From Sphingopyxis sp. (lineage in GTDB: Bacteria; Pseudomonadota; Alphaproteobacteria; Sphingomonadales; Sphingomonadaceae), in assembly GCF_016704835.1 (NCBI RefSeq), contig NZ_JADIZJ010000021.1, positions 496,001 through 560,000 of the forward strand: a stretch of 64,000 nucleotides of DNA, given 5' to 3'. Every line of letters begins with the position of its first letter. The first letter of the stretch is position 1. Below the pieces are notes generated by a model. The model was not told where the DNA came from and did not search any database. It saw only the letters and a program-made list of their open reading frames with translations. Shown here one piece after another: positions 54,241 through 63,379 of this stretch. A program made the translations under genes and the position numbers.

Positions 54241-54385
54241 CGCAGGAATGATTTCTTTTATCTTTTCCTTGGTTGGGGAAAGATAAAGGTTTCCAGGTTC
54301 CTAAACCCCGTTAAGCAACAGCTGATGACAGGGAGGGTGCCTATGATCATGATTCCGGGCTGATACCCTGTTAGGAGTTCAATAT

Positions 54386-54436
54386 ATGTCACCGATGCTT
54401 GCAAATCTCGCGATGGGCGGACCACGCGCGCGATGA
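54386..54436 (+). CDS. Very short upstream ORF coupled to mlaA
   Basis: An ATG at 54386 stands 8 nt after AGGAG, the only good ribosome site near the mlaA start. It opens a 16-codon frame (MSPMLANLAMGGPRAR) whose TGA overlaps the mlaA ATG (ATGA). The mlaA ATG itself has no Shine-Dalgarno sequence. Either ribosomes re-initiate at mlaA from this short ORF, or a one-base change has split a longer mlaA N-terminus. Expression is not shown. Confidence 0.45.
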   Translation: MSPMLANLAMGGPRAR

Positions 54437-55449
54437 GTGTCTCGGCCGTCGCTGCGCTCCTTTTGCTGTCCGGCGCACCGCCCGCTGCTGCCGACGCTAC
54501 CCCCGAAAGCCTGACGGAGAAGACGTCGCAGCCATATGCGGGTGATGTTTTGCCCCCGAAGGTCGTGCCGACGATCGGGACCAACCCATCGCCAGCGCCG
54601 ATAACGCCCGAACCATCCGGCGGCGAGCAGCCGACCCCAAACCCGGGGGCGCCGAACGAAATCGTCGTGACAGCGCGCGGCGATGCGCCGCCGGGCGATC
54701 CGCTGCAAGCGGTCAACATCGAATCCTATCAGGCGGTCCAGGCGATCGACCAGGCGCTCGTCGGCCCGATCGCGATGGGTTATCAGGGCATTGTCCCGGA
54801 ACCGGTTCGTGACGGGGTGGGCAACGCGCTGCGCAACCTGACCGAACCGGTCAATTTCCTGAACTATCTGTTACAGTTCAAGATTGGCAAGGCCGCCGAA
54901 ACGCTCGGCCGCTTTGCCATCAACTCGACCTTCGGCGTCGGCGGCCTGTTTGACGTAGCCAAGAAAAAGCCGTTCAACCTGCCCTATCGGCGCAACGGTT
55001 TTGCCAATACTTTGGGCTTCTACGGGGTCGAGCCCGGTCCCTTCTTCTACCTGCCGCTGTTCGGCGCGACGACGTTGCGCGACATGGCCGGCAACGGCCT
55101 CGACATGCTGGTCCTGCCGACCGCGATCGGCAAGCCGTTCAACCGCACCGCTTATGCGGTCCCAACGACGGTGGTCCGGGCGCTCAACGACCGCATCGAA
55201 CGCGATGCCGAAATCGAGCGCCTGCAGCAACAAAGCCTCGACCCCTATGTCGAGACGCGCACCCTCTATCTGGAAATGCGGCAACGCGAAATCGACGCGC
55301 TGAGAGGCAGGCTTCCTGCCGTCACCGCTGTCCCGCCGATCGAAGCTGCGGCCCCGCAGACCGATCCCCTTCCCGAAGCGGAAATTCCGGTTGTCGAGGC
55401 GCCTGCAGTTGTCGGAAAGCTGCCAGCAGGTGACGCGCCGCCACCGTGA
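54433..55449 (+). CDS. mlaA: MlaA/VacJ family phospholipid-asymmetry protein
   Basis: The 338-aa protein has a signal peptide (MSVSAVAALLLLSGAPPAAA). A Pro-rich stretch (residues 35-90) is followed by the MlaA domain (about 95-280; PEPVRDGVGNALRNLTEPVNFLNYLL, RFAINSTFGVGGLFDVA, FYLPLFGATTLRDMAGNGLD). MlaA removes phospholipids from the outer leaflet of the outer membrane with OmpC/MlaFEDB. It lacks the lipobox Cys of E. coli MlaA, and a Pro/Ala tail ends the protein. Translation start is discussed with the short ORF at 54386. Confidence 0.9.
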   Translation: MSVSAVAALLLLSGAPPAAADATPESLTEKTSQPYAGDVLPPKVVPTIGTNPSPAPITPEPSGGEQPTPNPGAPNEIVVTARGDAPPGDPLQAVNIESYQAVQAIDQALVGPIAMGYQGIVPEPVRDGVGNALRNLTEPVNFLNYLLQFKIGKAAETLGRFAINSTFGVGGLFDVAKKKPFNLPYRRNGFANTLGFYGVEPGPFFYLPLFGATTLRDMAGNGLDMLVLPTAIGKPFNRTAYAVPTTVVRALNDRIERDAEIERLQQQSLDPYVETRTLYLEMRQREIDALRGRLPAVTAVPPIEAAAPQTDPLPEAEIPVVEAPAVVGKLPAGDAPPP

Positions 55450-55652
55450 ATGAGACCCGCGGTGCGATGGTTTCCGACGACGGCCTCGCCCCTGGCACCG
55501 ACGCGCTCGCCGAGGCTATCCGCAAGGACGGTGGGACGAAGGTGAAAACACTGCACGTCGCGACCGACCCTAGCTGGTCGGATGCCAGGGTGCGGTTGCA
55601 GGCGGAGGTTTTTGGGGTCGTTGGGGACGTTGCAAACAGAATGATTACCTAG
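55446..55652 (+). pseudogene. C-terminal fragment of an alpha/beta hydrolase
   Basis: The 68-codon frame from a GTG that overlaps the mlaA stop contains DGLAPGTDALAEAIRKDGG and HVATDPSWSDARVRLQAEV. This is what the last 60 residues of an alpha/beta hydrolase look like, with the final His in HVATDPSWS shifted. The nucleophile half is absent. It is best read as the remnant of a gene lost between mlaA and the LuxR-type gene, although it may still be translated. The following 190 nt to 55846 hold nothing that I recognise. Confidence 0.5.
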
Positions 55653-55846
55653 CCGCACGGGGAGTGCGCTAGACATGGTTCGAGGGATGCCCGCGCAAAA
55701 GGCGCCGCGCATCAAAGAACAGGAATCCGACACACGGGTCGCGTTTCAACGCCGCGTAATACGACGAGGCGGACGCCGAGGCTGACCCGGCGCCCACCCA
55801 GGATAACGACGAACGATCACCATCCGAAGCCGGAGTAAAGTCGTGA

Positions 55847-56671
55847 TCAACCAATGCGTTTGAAATACGTCGTTTCCAATTTTGGAAGATTATCGACCGC
55901 CCAAACTATTGTTTCGGTCATGGATTCGCGATCCTTGGCGACGGTGTAAACTCGCGTCGCCACCCGGGCACCGTCCTTCCCGAGGGTCATTACCAATGTG
56001 TTTGGCGCCGGCTGACGCAGCGCCACCGTGTCGATGAAATCCATGTTGCCGGTGATGGGTACCGGAATGCCATCAAGAGCAGCGGTCGATTCAGCATGTC
56101 GGCTGGAGCCGTCAGGCGTGACAATTTCGACAAGCGTTGTCCATTTCCCGTCCTGCGATGCGCGGAACGTCATGGTCACTTGCTGCGGCCGCTCGTTCTC
56201 CGGAAGGCGCGAGACGTCCAACGACCAGCTTCCAACCAGCAGCAACTGCTCAGATGCAGCGCTGTAAGCGGTTGCCAATGTTGCGACCTGATGCACGGAG
56301 GGGGCCGCCGCGACAATAAGTCCAACGGTGGCCAGAGGTATTGCGATGAACATGACTGTCATTCCTTTCGAGCCGCGAACCCCGATGGCCGCGGTCTGCG
56401 CCAAACTGTTCACCGGGGAATTCCGCGTCGAAAGATCGATATTTTTGTCACAATTTTCTTGGCCGTCCAAAAGGCGCGCCAATTCCCGGCTACTGCCGAT
56501 GCCCGTCTTACGGCGGGCAGTCCGCAAACGCTCGTTAATCGAGGTTTCCGAGCGCCCGAGGCGCACAGCAATAGTCTTCACAGTATGTCCGGCAGCCAAC
56601 ATGCGCAGAACTTCCCGTTCGCGATCTGTAAGGCACGCGAATGAACCGGCATGGGTTTGCTTGGCAGACAT
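55847..56671 (-). CDS. Membrane-anchored LuxR-type HTH protein
   Basis: The 274-aa protein has a LuxR/GerE helix-turn-helix at the N-terminus (residues 12-68; LTDREREVLRMLAAGHTVKTIAVRLGRSE). A linker and one transmembrane helix at about 104-124 (TVMFIAIPLATVGLIVAAAP) follow. A C-terminal domain of about 145 residues should face the periplasm (LLVGSWSLDVSRLPENERPQ). The topology resembles ToxR, with DNA binding in the cytoplasm and sensing outside. I chose the ATG at 56671; in-frame codons reach 56827. GC content is lower than in flanking genes. Confidence 0.75.
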   Translation of the reverse strand: MSAKQTHAGSFACLTDREREVLRMLAAGHTVKTIAVRLGRSETSINERLRTARRKTGIGSSRELARLLDGQENCDKNIDLSTRNSPVNSLAQTAAIGVRGSKGMTVMFIAIPLATVGLIVAAAPSVHQVATLATAYSAASEQLLLVGSWSLDVSRLPENERPQQVTMTFRASQDGKWTTLVEIVTPDGSSRHAESTAALDGIPVPITGNMDFIDTVALRQPAPNTLVMTLGKDGARVATRVYTVAKDRESMTETIVWAVDNLPKLETTYFKRIG

Positions 56672-56878
56672 ATTTTTGCTCACCACAGCCACTGGAAACG
56701 GTCCATCCCAATTTTTTTGTGTCGCGCCGGTGTTGCCAAATCGAAATTTGCGAAAACGGGACTTTTGTACCATCGCCAGGATCGCGAAACTCCAATGATA
56801 TTCAGATAAACCCACCGCAGGATCCAACGCCCCGTTCGCGTCCGAAAATGACCTTTTTCCTGGCAGTGTGCGACCGGA

Positions 56879-58204
56879 CTACTTCTTCCCCATCAACTTG
56901 AGCGTCATCGCCGTCAGCGCCTCGGTCGCGGTCGCGATCACCTTGTCCGCCTCGGGCGCCCAGAACGGCGAGTGCAGGCTCGGCAGCGTCCGCCCTTCTT
57001 TTTTCGCCGCGTCATATTCGGCCTGCGGCACCCCGCCGACCCAGATGATCAGGCTTTTAATGTCCTTGTCGTCGCGCGAAAAGCGGCCGAAATCTTCGCC
57101 GCCCATAACTGGCGGGATCTGCATCACGCGCTTCTCGCCAAAACTGGTTTTCAGATGCGCCGCCATCTCTTCGGTGAAATCGGGGGTGTTGAAGGTCGAG
57201 GGGGTAAACTCGTCCTTCTGCACGCTCACCACCGGCATCTTGTCCACGGGAATCCCCGTTGCAATCGCCTCGCCCTTCGCGATCCGGGCAATGCCGTCGA
57301 GCAGGTGATTGCGGACCTCGTCGGAATAGCTGCGCACCGTCAGCTGCAGCCGCGCCTCGTCCGAAATGATATTATGCTTTGCCCCGGCGTGAAAGCTGCC
57401 GACGGTCACCACAGCGCTGTCGAGCGGGCTAATTTCGCGCGACACCAATGTCTGTAACGTCGACACGATGCGGCTGGCCAGCACGATCGGATCCTTGGTC
57501 GTCTGCGGATAGGCGCCGTGGCCGCCGACGCCCTTGACCAAAATATCGACGCTGTCGACATTGGCAAGGGCATAGCCCGGCGTATAGCCGATCATCCCCG
57601 CCGGAAACTGCGCCGCGTCGTGGAACGCGAGAGCGTACTGAGGTTTGGGAAAGCGCGTATAAAGCCCGTCCTCCAGCATCATCCGCGCGCCCGCGCCGCG
57701 TTCTTCGGCTGGCTGGCCGATCATCACCAGCGTCCCCGACCAGTTCGCCTTGTTCGCCGCCATCAACCGCGCGACGCCGACCCATGCCGTCATGTGCGTG
57801 TCGTGGCCGCACGCGTGCATGACACCCGTCTCGACACCCTCCGCGGTCGTCACGCGCACCTTCGACGCGCCAGGCAGCCCGGTTTGCTCGGTAACCGGCA
57901 GCCCGTCCATGTCGGCGCGAACCAAAACGACCGGCCCCGCGCCGTTCTTCATCACCGCGACGATGCCGGTGCCGCCGACCTTTTCGGTCACCTCAAACCC
58001 CAGCTTGCGCGCTTCGGCCGCGAGGATACCCGCCGAGCGCACTTCCATGAAGCTGAGTTCGGGGTTGGCGTGCAGATCGTCATAGATTTTCATCAGCGAC
58101 GGCATCTGCTTCTGAACCTCGCCGCCCAGCTGCTGCGCCGCCGCGGGGGCCGTCCCCGATACTGCCAGTGCTAGCGCCGCGGCGCCCGTCCACACATTTC
58201 GCAT
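56879..58204 (-). CDS. Exported M20D family amidohydrolase/peptidase
   Basis: This 441-aa metallohydrolase has a signal peptide (MRNVWTGAAALALAVSGTAPAAAQ). The M20D sites are MHACGHDTHMTAW (metal-binding Cys/His and catalytic Asp), GQPAEERGAGARMMLEDGL (Glu pair) and the late GGEDFGRFS. The lid domain is HGAYPQTTKDPIVLA. Members cleave N-acyl amino acids or dipeptides. It follows the DUF4893 gene on the same strand, 17 nt after its stop. Confidence 0.93.
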   Translation of the reverse strand: MRNVWTGAAALALAVSGTAPAAAQQLGGEVQKQMPSLMKIYDDLHANPELSFMEVRSAGILAAEARKLGFEVTEKVGGTGIVAVMKNGAGPVVLVRADMDGLPVTEQTGLPGASKVRVTTAEGVETGVMHACGHDTHMTAWVGVARLMAANKANWSGTLVMIGQPAEERGAGARMMLEDGLYTRFPKPQYALAFHDAAQFPAGMIGYTPGYALANVDSVDILVKGVGGHGAYPQTTKDPIVLASRIVSTLQTLVSREISPLDSAVVTVGSFHAGAKHNIISDEARLQLTVRSYSDEVRNHLLDGIARIAKGEAIATGIPVDKMPVVSVQKDEFTPSTFNTPDFTEEMAAHLKTSFGEKRVMQIPPVMGGEDFGRFSRDDKDIKSLIIWVGGVPQAEYDAAKKEGRTLPSLHSPFWAPEADKVIATATEALTAMTLKLMGKK

Positions 58205-58221
58205 TGATACTACCCCTGTTG

Positions 58222-58872
58222 TCAGCTCGCCGGGACCAGTTCGATCACGTCGACCAATGATTCATACGCCGGCGCGGGCAAGACCAGCCGCCAGCGATTG
58301 TCGCCGATCCTTTCGACCATCCCCGCCATGTCACGCATCCGGTCGCTGCCATAATTGACCGCCATCTTCTCGTCGCCGAGTTCGAGCGTTCCGAGAAAAA
58401 TCTGGCGTTTCAGGTTGTCGGGAAAGATCAGGCCCACGGGGCGCTGCGACCCGGTCAGCTTGGTCAGGCTCGACAACCCCTGTTCGGGCGCCACGCGGCA
58501 GCGGAACCAGTCATAGGCGATATAGCTCAGCCCGCTGCGCCCCTTGGCGCCGACCTTGATCGTCCGGCAGCGATAATCGCCCGCGGGCAGAAACGCGTTG
58601 GGCAGCGCCGCCATCGGTTGCAGCAGCACGCCTTCGCGGTCGATGTCGGCGCCATGCCCCTTTGCGCGCGCATCGGCGAGTGCGGCTTCCCAGCTCGAGT
58701 ACCAGCCGCGAATCCGTTCTTTGTCCTGATCGGTCGCGGTCGCGCGCCAGCTACCCGACGCGGGTGGCGCATCGGCCGCCGACGGCGGCAGTGCCGGCAC
58801 CACCGGGACCGACTGGCACCCCGCCGCGGTCAGCCCGAGCGCAATGGCAAAAATATATTTGGTGCGACCCAT
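58222..58872 (-). CDS. DUF4893 lipoprotein
   Basis: The 216-aa protein has a lipobox (ALGLTAAGC, Cys about 18), a Pro/Ala linker and the DUF4893 domain: a start with DQDKERIRGWYSSWEAAL, a middle with LPAGDYRCRTIKVGAKGR, and CRVAPEQGLSSLTKLTGSQR. No function is known. I chose the ATG at 58872, 5 nt from GGAG; the adjacent ATG at 58875 is only 2 nt from it. It is upstream of the M20 gene and probably co-transcribed. Confidence 0.85.
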   Translation of the reverse strand: MGRTKYIFAIALGLTAAGCQSVPVVPALPPSAADAPPASGSWRATATDQDKERIRGWYSSWEAALADARAKGHGADIDREGVLLQPMAALPNAFLPAGDYRCRTIKVGAKGRSGLSYIAYDWFRCRVAPEQGLSSLTKLTGSQRPVGLIFPDNLKRQIFLGTLELGDEKMAVNYGSDRMRDMAGMVERIGDNRWRLVLPAPAYESLVDVIELVPAS

Positions 58873-58948
58873 CATTCTCCGTCTCTCCCCTGATCCGGTT
58901 GCGTTAACCTTAGGAGGGCAAAGGAGAATGCTCAAGGCTTGCGGCGCA

Positions 58949-59734
58949 TTAGGCCGCGGTCCACCCGCCATCAACGCTCAGGTTCGCGCCGGTGATGTTC
59001 GCCGCCTCGTCACGGGTCAGGAACGACGCCAGCGCCGCGACCTGTTCGACGGTAACGAACTGCTTGGTCGGCTGGCCCGCCAGCAGCACATCGTTGATCA
59101 CCTGCTCGCGCGTCATCCCGCGCGCTTTCATCGTATCGGGGATCTGCCCCTCGACCAGCGGCGTCCAGACATAACCCGGGCTGATGCAGTTCGCGGTAAT
59201 CCCGGCATCGGCCACTTCCAGCGCGACGGTCTTGGTCAGCCCGACAAGCCCATGCTTCGCCGCCACATAGGCCGATTTGAACGGCGAGGCGACCAGCGAG
59301 TGCGCCGATGCGGTGCCGATGATCCGGCCCCACTTCTTATTGCGCATGCCGGGGACCGCGTGGCGGATGGTGTGGAACGCCGACGTCAGGTTGAGCGCCA
59401 GGATCAAGTCCCATTTCTCGACCGGAAAATCCTCGATCGGCGACACGAACTGCGTCCCGGCATTGTTCACCAGGATATCGACCCCGCCCATGTCGGCGTC
59501 GGCGCGCGCGAACATCTCGGCAATCGCATCGACTTTGGTGAGATCGGCGCCGTCATAAATCGCTTTGCCGCCGCTCAACCCTTCGAGCGCGACGCGCTCG
59601 GCCTCGATCGCTGCGGCATCGCCAAAGCCGTTGATGATGACATTCGCCCCCTCGCTCGCCAGCGCCTTCGCGATGCCCAGCCCGATGCCCGACGTTGATC
59701 CGGTGACGAGCGCGGTTTTTCCTTGAAGACGCAT
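58949..59734 (-). CDS. 3-hydroxybutyrate dehydrogenase-like SDR
   Basis: This 261-aa NAD-dependent SDR has TGSTSGIGLGIA at the start, NNAGTQFVSPIEDFP, the catalytic Ser in GTASAHSLVASP, YVAAKHG with the Tyr/Lys pair and SPGYVWTPLVEGQIPD. The last stretch and the ending NITGANLSVDGGWTA match D-3-hydroxybutyrate dehydrogenases, which use ketone bodies and PHB breakdown products. A specific symbol is withheld, since related SDRs share most of these motifs. Confidence 0.9.
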   Translation of the reverse strand: MRLQGKTALVTGSTSGIGLGIAKALASEGANVIINGFGDAAAIEAERVALEGLSGGKAIYDGADLTKVDAIAEMFARADADMGGVDILVNNAGTQFVSPIEDFPVEKWDLILALNLTSAFHTIRHAVPGMRNKKWGRIIGTASAHSLVASPFKSAYVAAKHGLVGLTKTVALEVADAGITANCISPGYVWTPLVEGQIPDTMKARGMTREQVINDVLLAGQPTKQFVTVEQVAALASFLTRDEAANITGANLSVDGGWTAA

Positions 59735-59759
59735 ATTGGTTCCTTTCGCTGGGGGCGTG

Positions 59760-60917
59760 TCAGTTAATATCGGGGTCGATTTTCGGTTTCAACATATTGG
59801 CTTGCAACGCAAAGCTGCCAGAACGGCCTTCGGCGACACTCTCCGCGAGCAAATGCCCGTCCTTCATCGCCGCCTCGACCGCTTCATGACCCAGCGCCCA
59901 GTTGACCTCCATCGTCGAGCGCGAAAACTCGAAATCGCGCGCCCCCGTCTGCCATTTGGGCGGCTGATGGATCAGCTGGACGACGTTGAGCGCCTTGCTG
60001 TCGACCATTTTCTGCACGGCCTTGACCTCGGGCAGAGCGGCATATTCGACGGGCAGCTTTTTCAGCATCCGGTCGATCAGCTGATGCTCCTTGCGCCGAC
60101 GCACCAGCCCGTCCGAAATCCGCCGTGTCCGGCTGGAAAAACGGATGTCCTTTTCGCGCGACCAGGCTTCTTCCATATCGTGCGGCCGGTCGCCGCGCGC
60201 GGGAAACAAATCGACCTGGAACACCAGCATGTCCTCATGCGCCGCATCGACGACATGCTCGAGCGGCGTATTCGACACGAGGCCCCCATCCCAATACCAG
60301 GTCCCGTCGATCTCGACCGGCGGCAGCCCCGGCGGCAGCGCGCCCGACGCCAAAATATGCCGCGCATCGATCGTCTCGACCCTGGTGTCGAAATAGCGGA
60401 AATTCCCGGTCTCGACCGCCACTGCGCCGACCGACAGCCGCACATTGCCCTTGTTCACCCGGTCCCAATCGACTAGCCGGTCGAGCGTCTCGACCAGCGG
60501 ACTGGTGTCGTAAAAGCTCACCGCCTCGGGCGTCTGCCGCTCGGCAAAGCTCGGCGGCGGCCAGCGCGGGGTGAAAAAGCCGGGAACACCGAACGCCATC
60601 ACCTGCCCGGCCGCGACCATATGCGCCCATTCGCGCGCCCAGTCATTGTCGGCGACCGGCAGCGACGGCATCGCCGACGACACGCCGTTCCAGAATTCGC
60701 GCAGCTTGCCGACCGCTTCATCGCGCGGATTGCCCGCGATGATCGCGGCGTTGACCGCGCCGATCGAAATCCCCGCCACCCAGTCGAGCTCGATGCCGAG
60801 ATCGATCATCGCCTCATACACTCCCGCCTGGAATGCGCCGAGCGCGCCGCCGCCCTGCAGGACCAGCACAACGAGGTCGGGGAGCGGAAGCGCGGCGGGA
60901 GCGGCACGGCGTGGCAT
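59760..60917 (-). CDS. Patatin-like phospholipase with DUF3734
   Basis: The 385-aa lipid acyl hydrolase has the oxyanion loop VLQGGGALGAFQAGVYEA, the nucleophile elbow in GISIGAVNAAII, and the catalytic Asp in WDGGLVSNTPLE. A C-terminal DUF3734-like half follows. I chose the ATG at 60917; in-frame ATGs at 60968 and 61010 are possible but add basic residues without the fold. It probably acts on membrane or storage lipids, in the cytoplasm or at its membrane. It lies 25 nt upstream of the SDR gene. Confidence 0.9.
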   Translation of the reverse strand: MPRRAAPAALPLPDLVVLVLQGGGALGAFQAGVYEAMIDLGIELDWVAGISIGAVNAAIIAGNPRDEAVGKLREFWNGVSSAMPSLPVADNDWAREWAHMVAAGQVMAFGVPGFFTPRWPPPSFAERQTPEAVSFYDTSPLVETLDRLVDWDRVNKGNVRLSVGAVAVETGNFRYFDTRVETIDARHILASGALPPGLPPVEIDGTWYWDGGLVSNTPLEHVVDAAHEDMLVFQVDLFPARGDRPHDMEEAWSREKDIRFSSRTRRISDGLVRRRKEHQLIDRMLKKLPVEYAALPEVKAVQKMVDSKALNVVQLIHQPPKWQTGARDFEFSRSTMEVNWALGHEAVEAAMKDGHLLAESVAEGRSGSFALQANMLKPKIDPDIN

Positions 60918-61069
60918 GAAATTGGGGATCCTTTGGTTCGCGTCGGCGCGATTGGTGCGTCGCAGCATAAACCATTGCAAGGACTTCGTCCAACGCGAAG
61001 CCCCTTTCAATTGCCTGTCGCTGCTGTAACTATCGGGATGAAACAGACACCTTAGCGGCGGAGGGCCCT

Positions 61070-61975
61070 ATGCGCCTCGACGATTATGATCCCGGCGACG
61101 ATATTCGCGACCTCGGCCGCGGCGGTGGCGGCGGCTTTGGCGGTGGTGGCGGCGGCCTTGGAGGCTTGCTTATCGGCTTCTTGCCGATGCTGCTCGGGCG
61201 CAAGATGGGCTGCGGTACGATCCTGCTGATCGGTGCGGTCGCCTTTTTCCTGCTCGGCCCCGGCGCCAATATGCTCAGCAGCGGGGGCGGCACCGCCGAT
61301 CCGGCGGCGGACAGCAGGAGCGGCGCAGGCGTCGCGTGCGATACCGCTTCGGAGCGCTTTGCCTGCAACGTGTTCGGATCAACGCATACGGTGTGGGAAG
61401 GGCTGATCAGCGGCTATCAAAAGCCGACGCTCAATTTCTTCACCGAGCGCAACAGCTCCAAATGCGGCGCGGCACAGGCCGCGATGGGCCCATTCTACTG
61501 CCCCGCCGATCAAGGCGTCTATCTCGACACCAGCTTTTTCAACGAGCTCGAACAGAAATTCGGCGCGGCGGGCGACGCGGCGCAGGCCTATGTCATCGCG
61601 CACGAGGTAGGCCATCATATCCAGACGATCAGCGGCATTTCGAACCAGGTCCGCCAGGCGCAGCAACGCGCCTCGCAGGCCGAGGGCAACGCGCTGCAAG
61701 TTCGCATGGAATTGCAGGCCGATTGCTACGCTGGTGTCTGGGCCGCGCGCGCCAAGACCAGCGCCGGCCAGCCGGTGATGGAAGCGGGCGACATGGAGGA
61801 AGCAATGCGCGCCGCCAACGCGATTGGAGACGATACGCTGATGCGGTCGGCGGGGCAGCGTCCGGTCCCTGAAAGCTTCACCCATGGCACCAGTGAACAG
61901 CGGATGAGCTGGCTGCGGCGCGGCCTGCAATCGGGGGATCCGCGCCAGTGCGACGCGTTCGCCAGCGGCACCTGA
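61070..61975 (+). CDS. Neutral zinc metallopeptidase (YpfJ/KPN_02809 family)
   Basis: The 301-aa protein has a Gly-rich N-terminus (residues 16-40), one membrane helix (about 48-68) and the metallopeptidase domain with IAHEVGHHIQT (His178, Glu179, His182). The last part contains the third ligand region ELQADCYAGVWA. Four cysteines (90, 99, 132, 144) may form disulphides, which suggests the domain is outside the cytoplasm. Natural substrates are unknown. Its last 28 nt overlap the following amidohydrolase. Confidence 0.92.
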   Translation: MRLDDYDPGDDIRDLGRGGGGGFGGGGGGLGGLLIGFLPMLLGRKMGCGTILLIGAVAFFLLGPGANMLSSGGGTADPAADSRSGAGVACDTASERFACNVFGSTHTVWEGLISGYQKPTLNFFTERNSSKCGAAQAAMGPFYCPADQGVYLDTSFFNELEQKFGAAGDAAQAYVIAHEVGHHIQTISGISNQVRQAQQRASQAEGNALQVRMELQADCYAGVWAARAKTSAGQPVMEAGDMEEAMRAANAIGDDTLMRSAGQRPVPESFTHGTSEQRMSWLRRGLQSGDPRQCDAFASGT

Positions 61976-63231
61976 TCGCGCTGCTCGCGGCGGCGTTCGT
62001 CGCGAGCAGCGCATCGGCGCAGACACGCTATGTCGAAACCGGACGCCTGATTGATGGCGTCGCCGACACCGTCCGCACCAACCAGTGCATCACGATCGAG
62101 GCCGAGCGGATCAAGGCGATCGCCCCCTGCGGCACCACGCCGGCAGGCGCAACGCGGCTCGACTGGTCGGGCTTCACCGTCCTGCCCGGCCTGATCGACC
62201 TCCACACCCACCTCTCCGACCTTGGCCAGAGCGCCGACCTTGCAGCACCGATTAAGGCGTCTCCCGCCGAAACCGTCTTGGTCGGCGCCCGCAATGCCCG
62301 CGTCACCCTCGACGCCGGTTTCACCAGCGTGCGCGACGTCGGCACCTACCGCGGCCTGACCGACGTTACGCTCCGCAACGCGATCGAACGCGGCGACGTG
62401 CCCGGCCCGCGCATGTGGGTCGCCGGTGCTTACCTGACCATTCCCAAGGGCGGCGGCGAACTCAACGGCGTGGTTCCCAATGAAGAATTGCCACCTGACA
62501 TGCGCCTCGGCGTCGCCGCGACGCCCGAAGAAGCCGCGACAAAGACGACATTTCTGCTCGACCATGGCGCCGATTTCATCAAGGCAATCGCGCCCGGCGC
62601 GGTGCTCGCGATCGGCACCGAACCCGGTGCGCCCGAACTGACCGCCGACCAATTGCGCGCGATCGTGCAGGTCGCGCACGCCCGCGCCAAAAAAGTCACC
62701 GCGCACGCGCATGGCGCGATCGGCATCCGGAATGCGATCATCGCCGGGGTCGACAGCATCGAACACGCCAGCCTGGCCGACGAGGCGACGCTGCAGCTCG
62801 CGAAAAAACACGGCACCTGGCTCGCAATGGACATCTACAACGGCGACTATATCGAAGATGTCGGTACCAAAGAGGGCTGGCCCGCCGAATATCTGCGCAA
62901 GAATCGCGAAACCACCGACGCTCAGCGCGCCGCCTTTCGTCGCGCCGTCGAACTCGGGGTCAATATCGGCTATGCTACCGACGCCGGCGTCTATCCGCAC
63001 GGGCTCAACGCGCGCCAATTTCGCAACATGGTCAAATATGGGATGACCCCGATGCAGGCGATCCAGTCGGCCACCGGTCGCGCTGCGGTCGAGATGGGCC
63101 GCGACGACGTCGGCGCGATCATGCCAGGCCGGTATGCCGATCTGGTCGCGGTAAAGGCCGACCCCCTCACTGACATCACCGCGCTCGAAAAGATCGACCG
63201 TGTTATGAAGGGCGGCGTGATCGTCCGTTAG
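61948..63231 (+). CDS. Exported amidohydrolase (imidazolonepropionase-like)
   Basis: The 427-aa enzyme starts with a GTG at 61948 and has a signal peptide (LIALLAAAFVASSASA). It keeps the full metal site: LPGLIDLHTHLSD, the carboxylated Lys in DFIKAIAPG, HAHGAIGI, SIEHASLADE and the catalytic Asp in IGYATDAGVYPHG. It should hydrolyse a C-N bond in a peptide or related compound in the periplasm. The start overlaps the end of the metallopeptidase gene, so both are probably made from one transcript. Confidence 0.92.
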   Translation: MRRVRQRHLIALLAAAFVASSASAQTRYVETGRLIDGVADTVRTNQCITIEAERIKAIAPCGTTPAGATRLDWSGFTVLPGLIDLHTHLSDLGQSADLAAPIKASPAETVLVGARNARVTLDAGFTSVRDVGTYRGLTDVTLRNAIERGDVPGPRMWVAGAYLTIPKGGGELNGVVPNEELPPDMRLGVAATPEEAATKTTFLLDHGADFIKAIAPGAVLAIGTEPGAPELTADQLRAIVQVAHARAKKVTAHAHGAIGIRNAIIAGVDSIEHASLADEATLQLAKKHGTWLAMDIYNGDYIEDVGTKEGWPAEYLRKNRETTDAQRAAFRRAVELGVNIGYATDAGVYPHGLNARQFRNMVKYGMTPMQAIQSATGRAAVEMGRDDVGAIMPGRYADLVAVKADPLTDITALEKIDRVMKGGVIVR

Positions 63232-63257
63232 CGACCAGAAGTGGCCAACCGCAAGCT

Positions 63258-63285
63258 CGTCATCCCGGCGAAAGCCGGGATGACG
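63258..63285. repeat. Perfect hairpin repeat, family C
   Basis: CGTCATCCCGGCGAAAGCCG continues to a 28-nt perfect palindrome-like hairpin ending GGGATGACG. It sits between the amidohydrolase and the S9 peptidase, where it may also end transcription. Confidence 0.8.
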
Positions 63286-63379
63286 AAATGGGAAAGGCCG
63301 CTTCACCCAAAAAAACCTCCCCAAACCCGCAACCAACGAAGACGCTTGAACGCGCGCCTTACCCCGCTAAACCGCTTTC

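Noticed and set aside
55669..55854. Minus-strand 61-codon ORF between the hydrolase fragment and the LuxR-type gene
   Set aside because: It has an ordinary start but no ribosome site, low-complexity Ser/Ala stretches and no recognisable family, so it is not supported.
61726..63336. Minus-strand ORF of 536 codons
   Set aside because: It is antisense to the metallopeptidase end and the amidohydrolase with complete metal ligands. No motif supports it.
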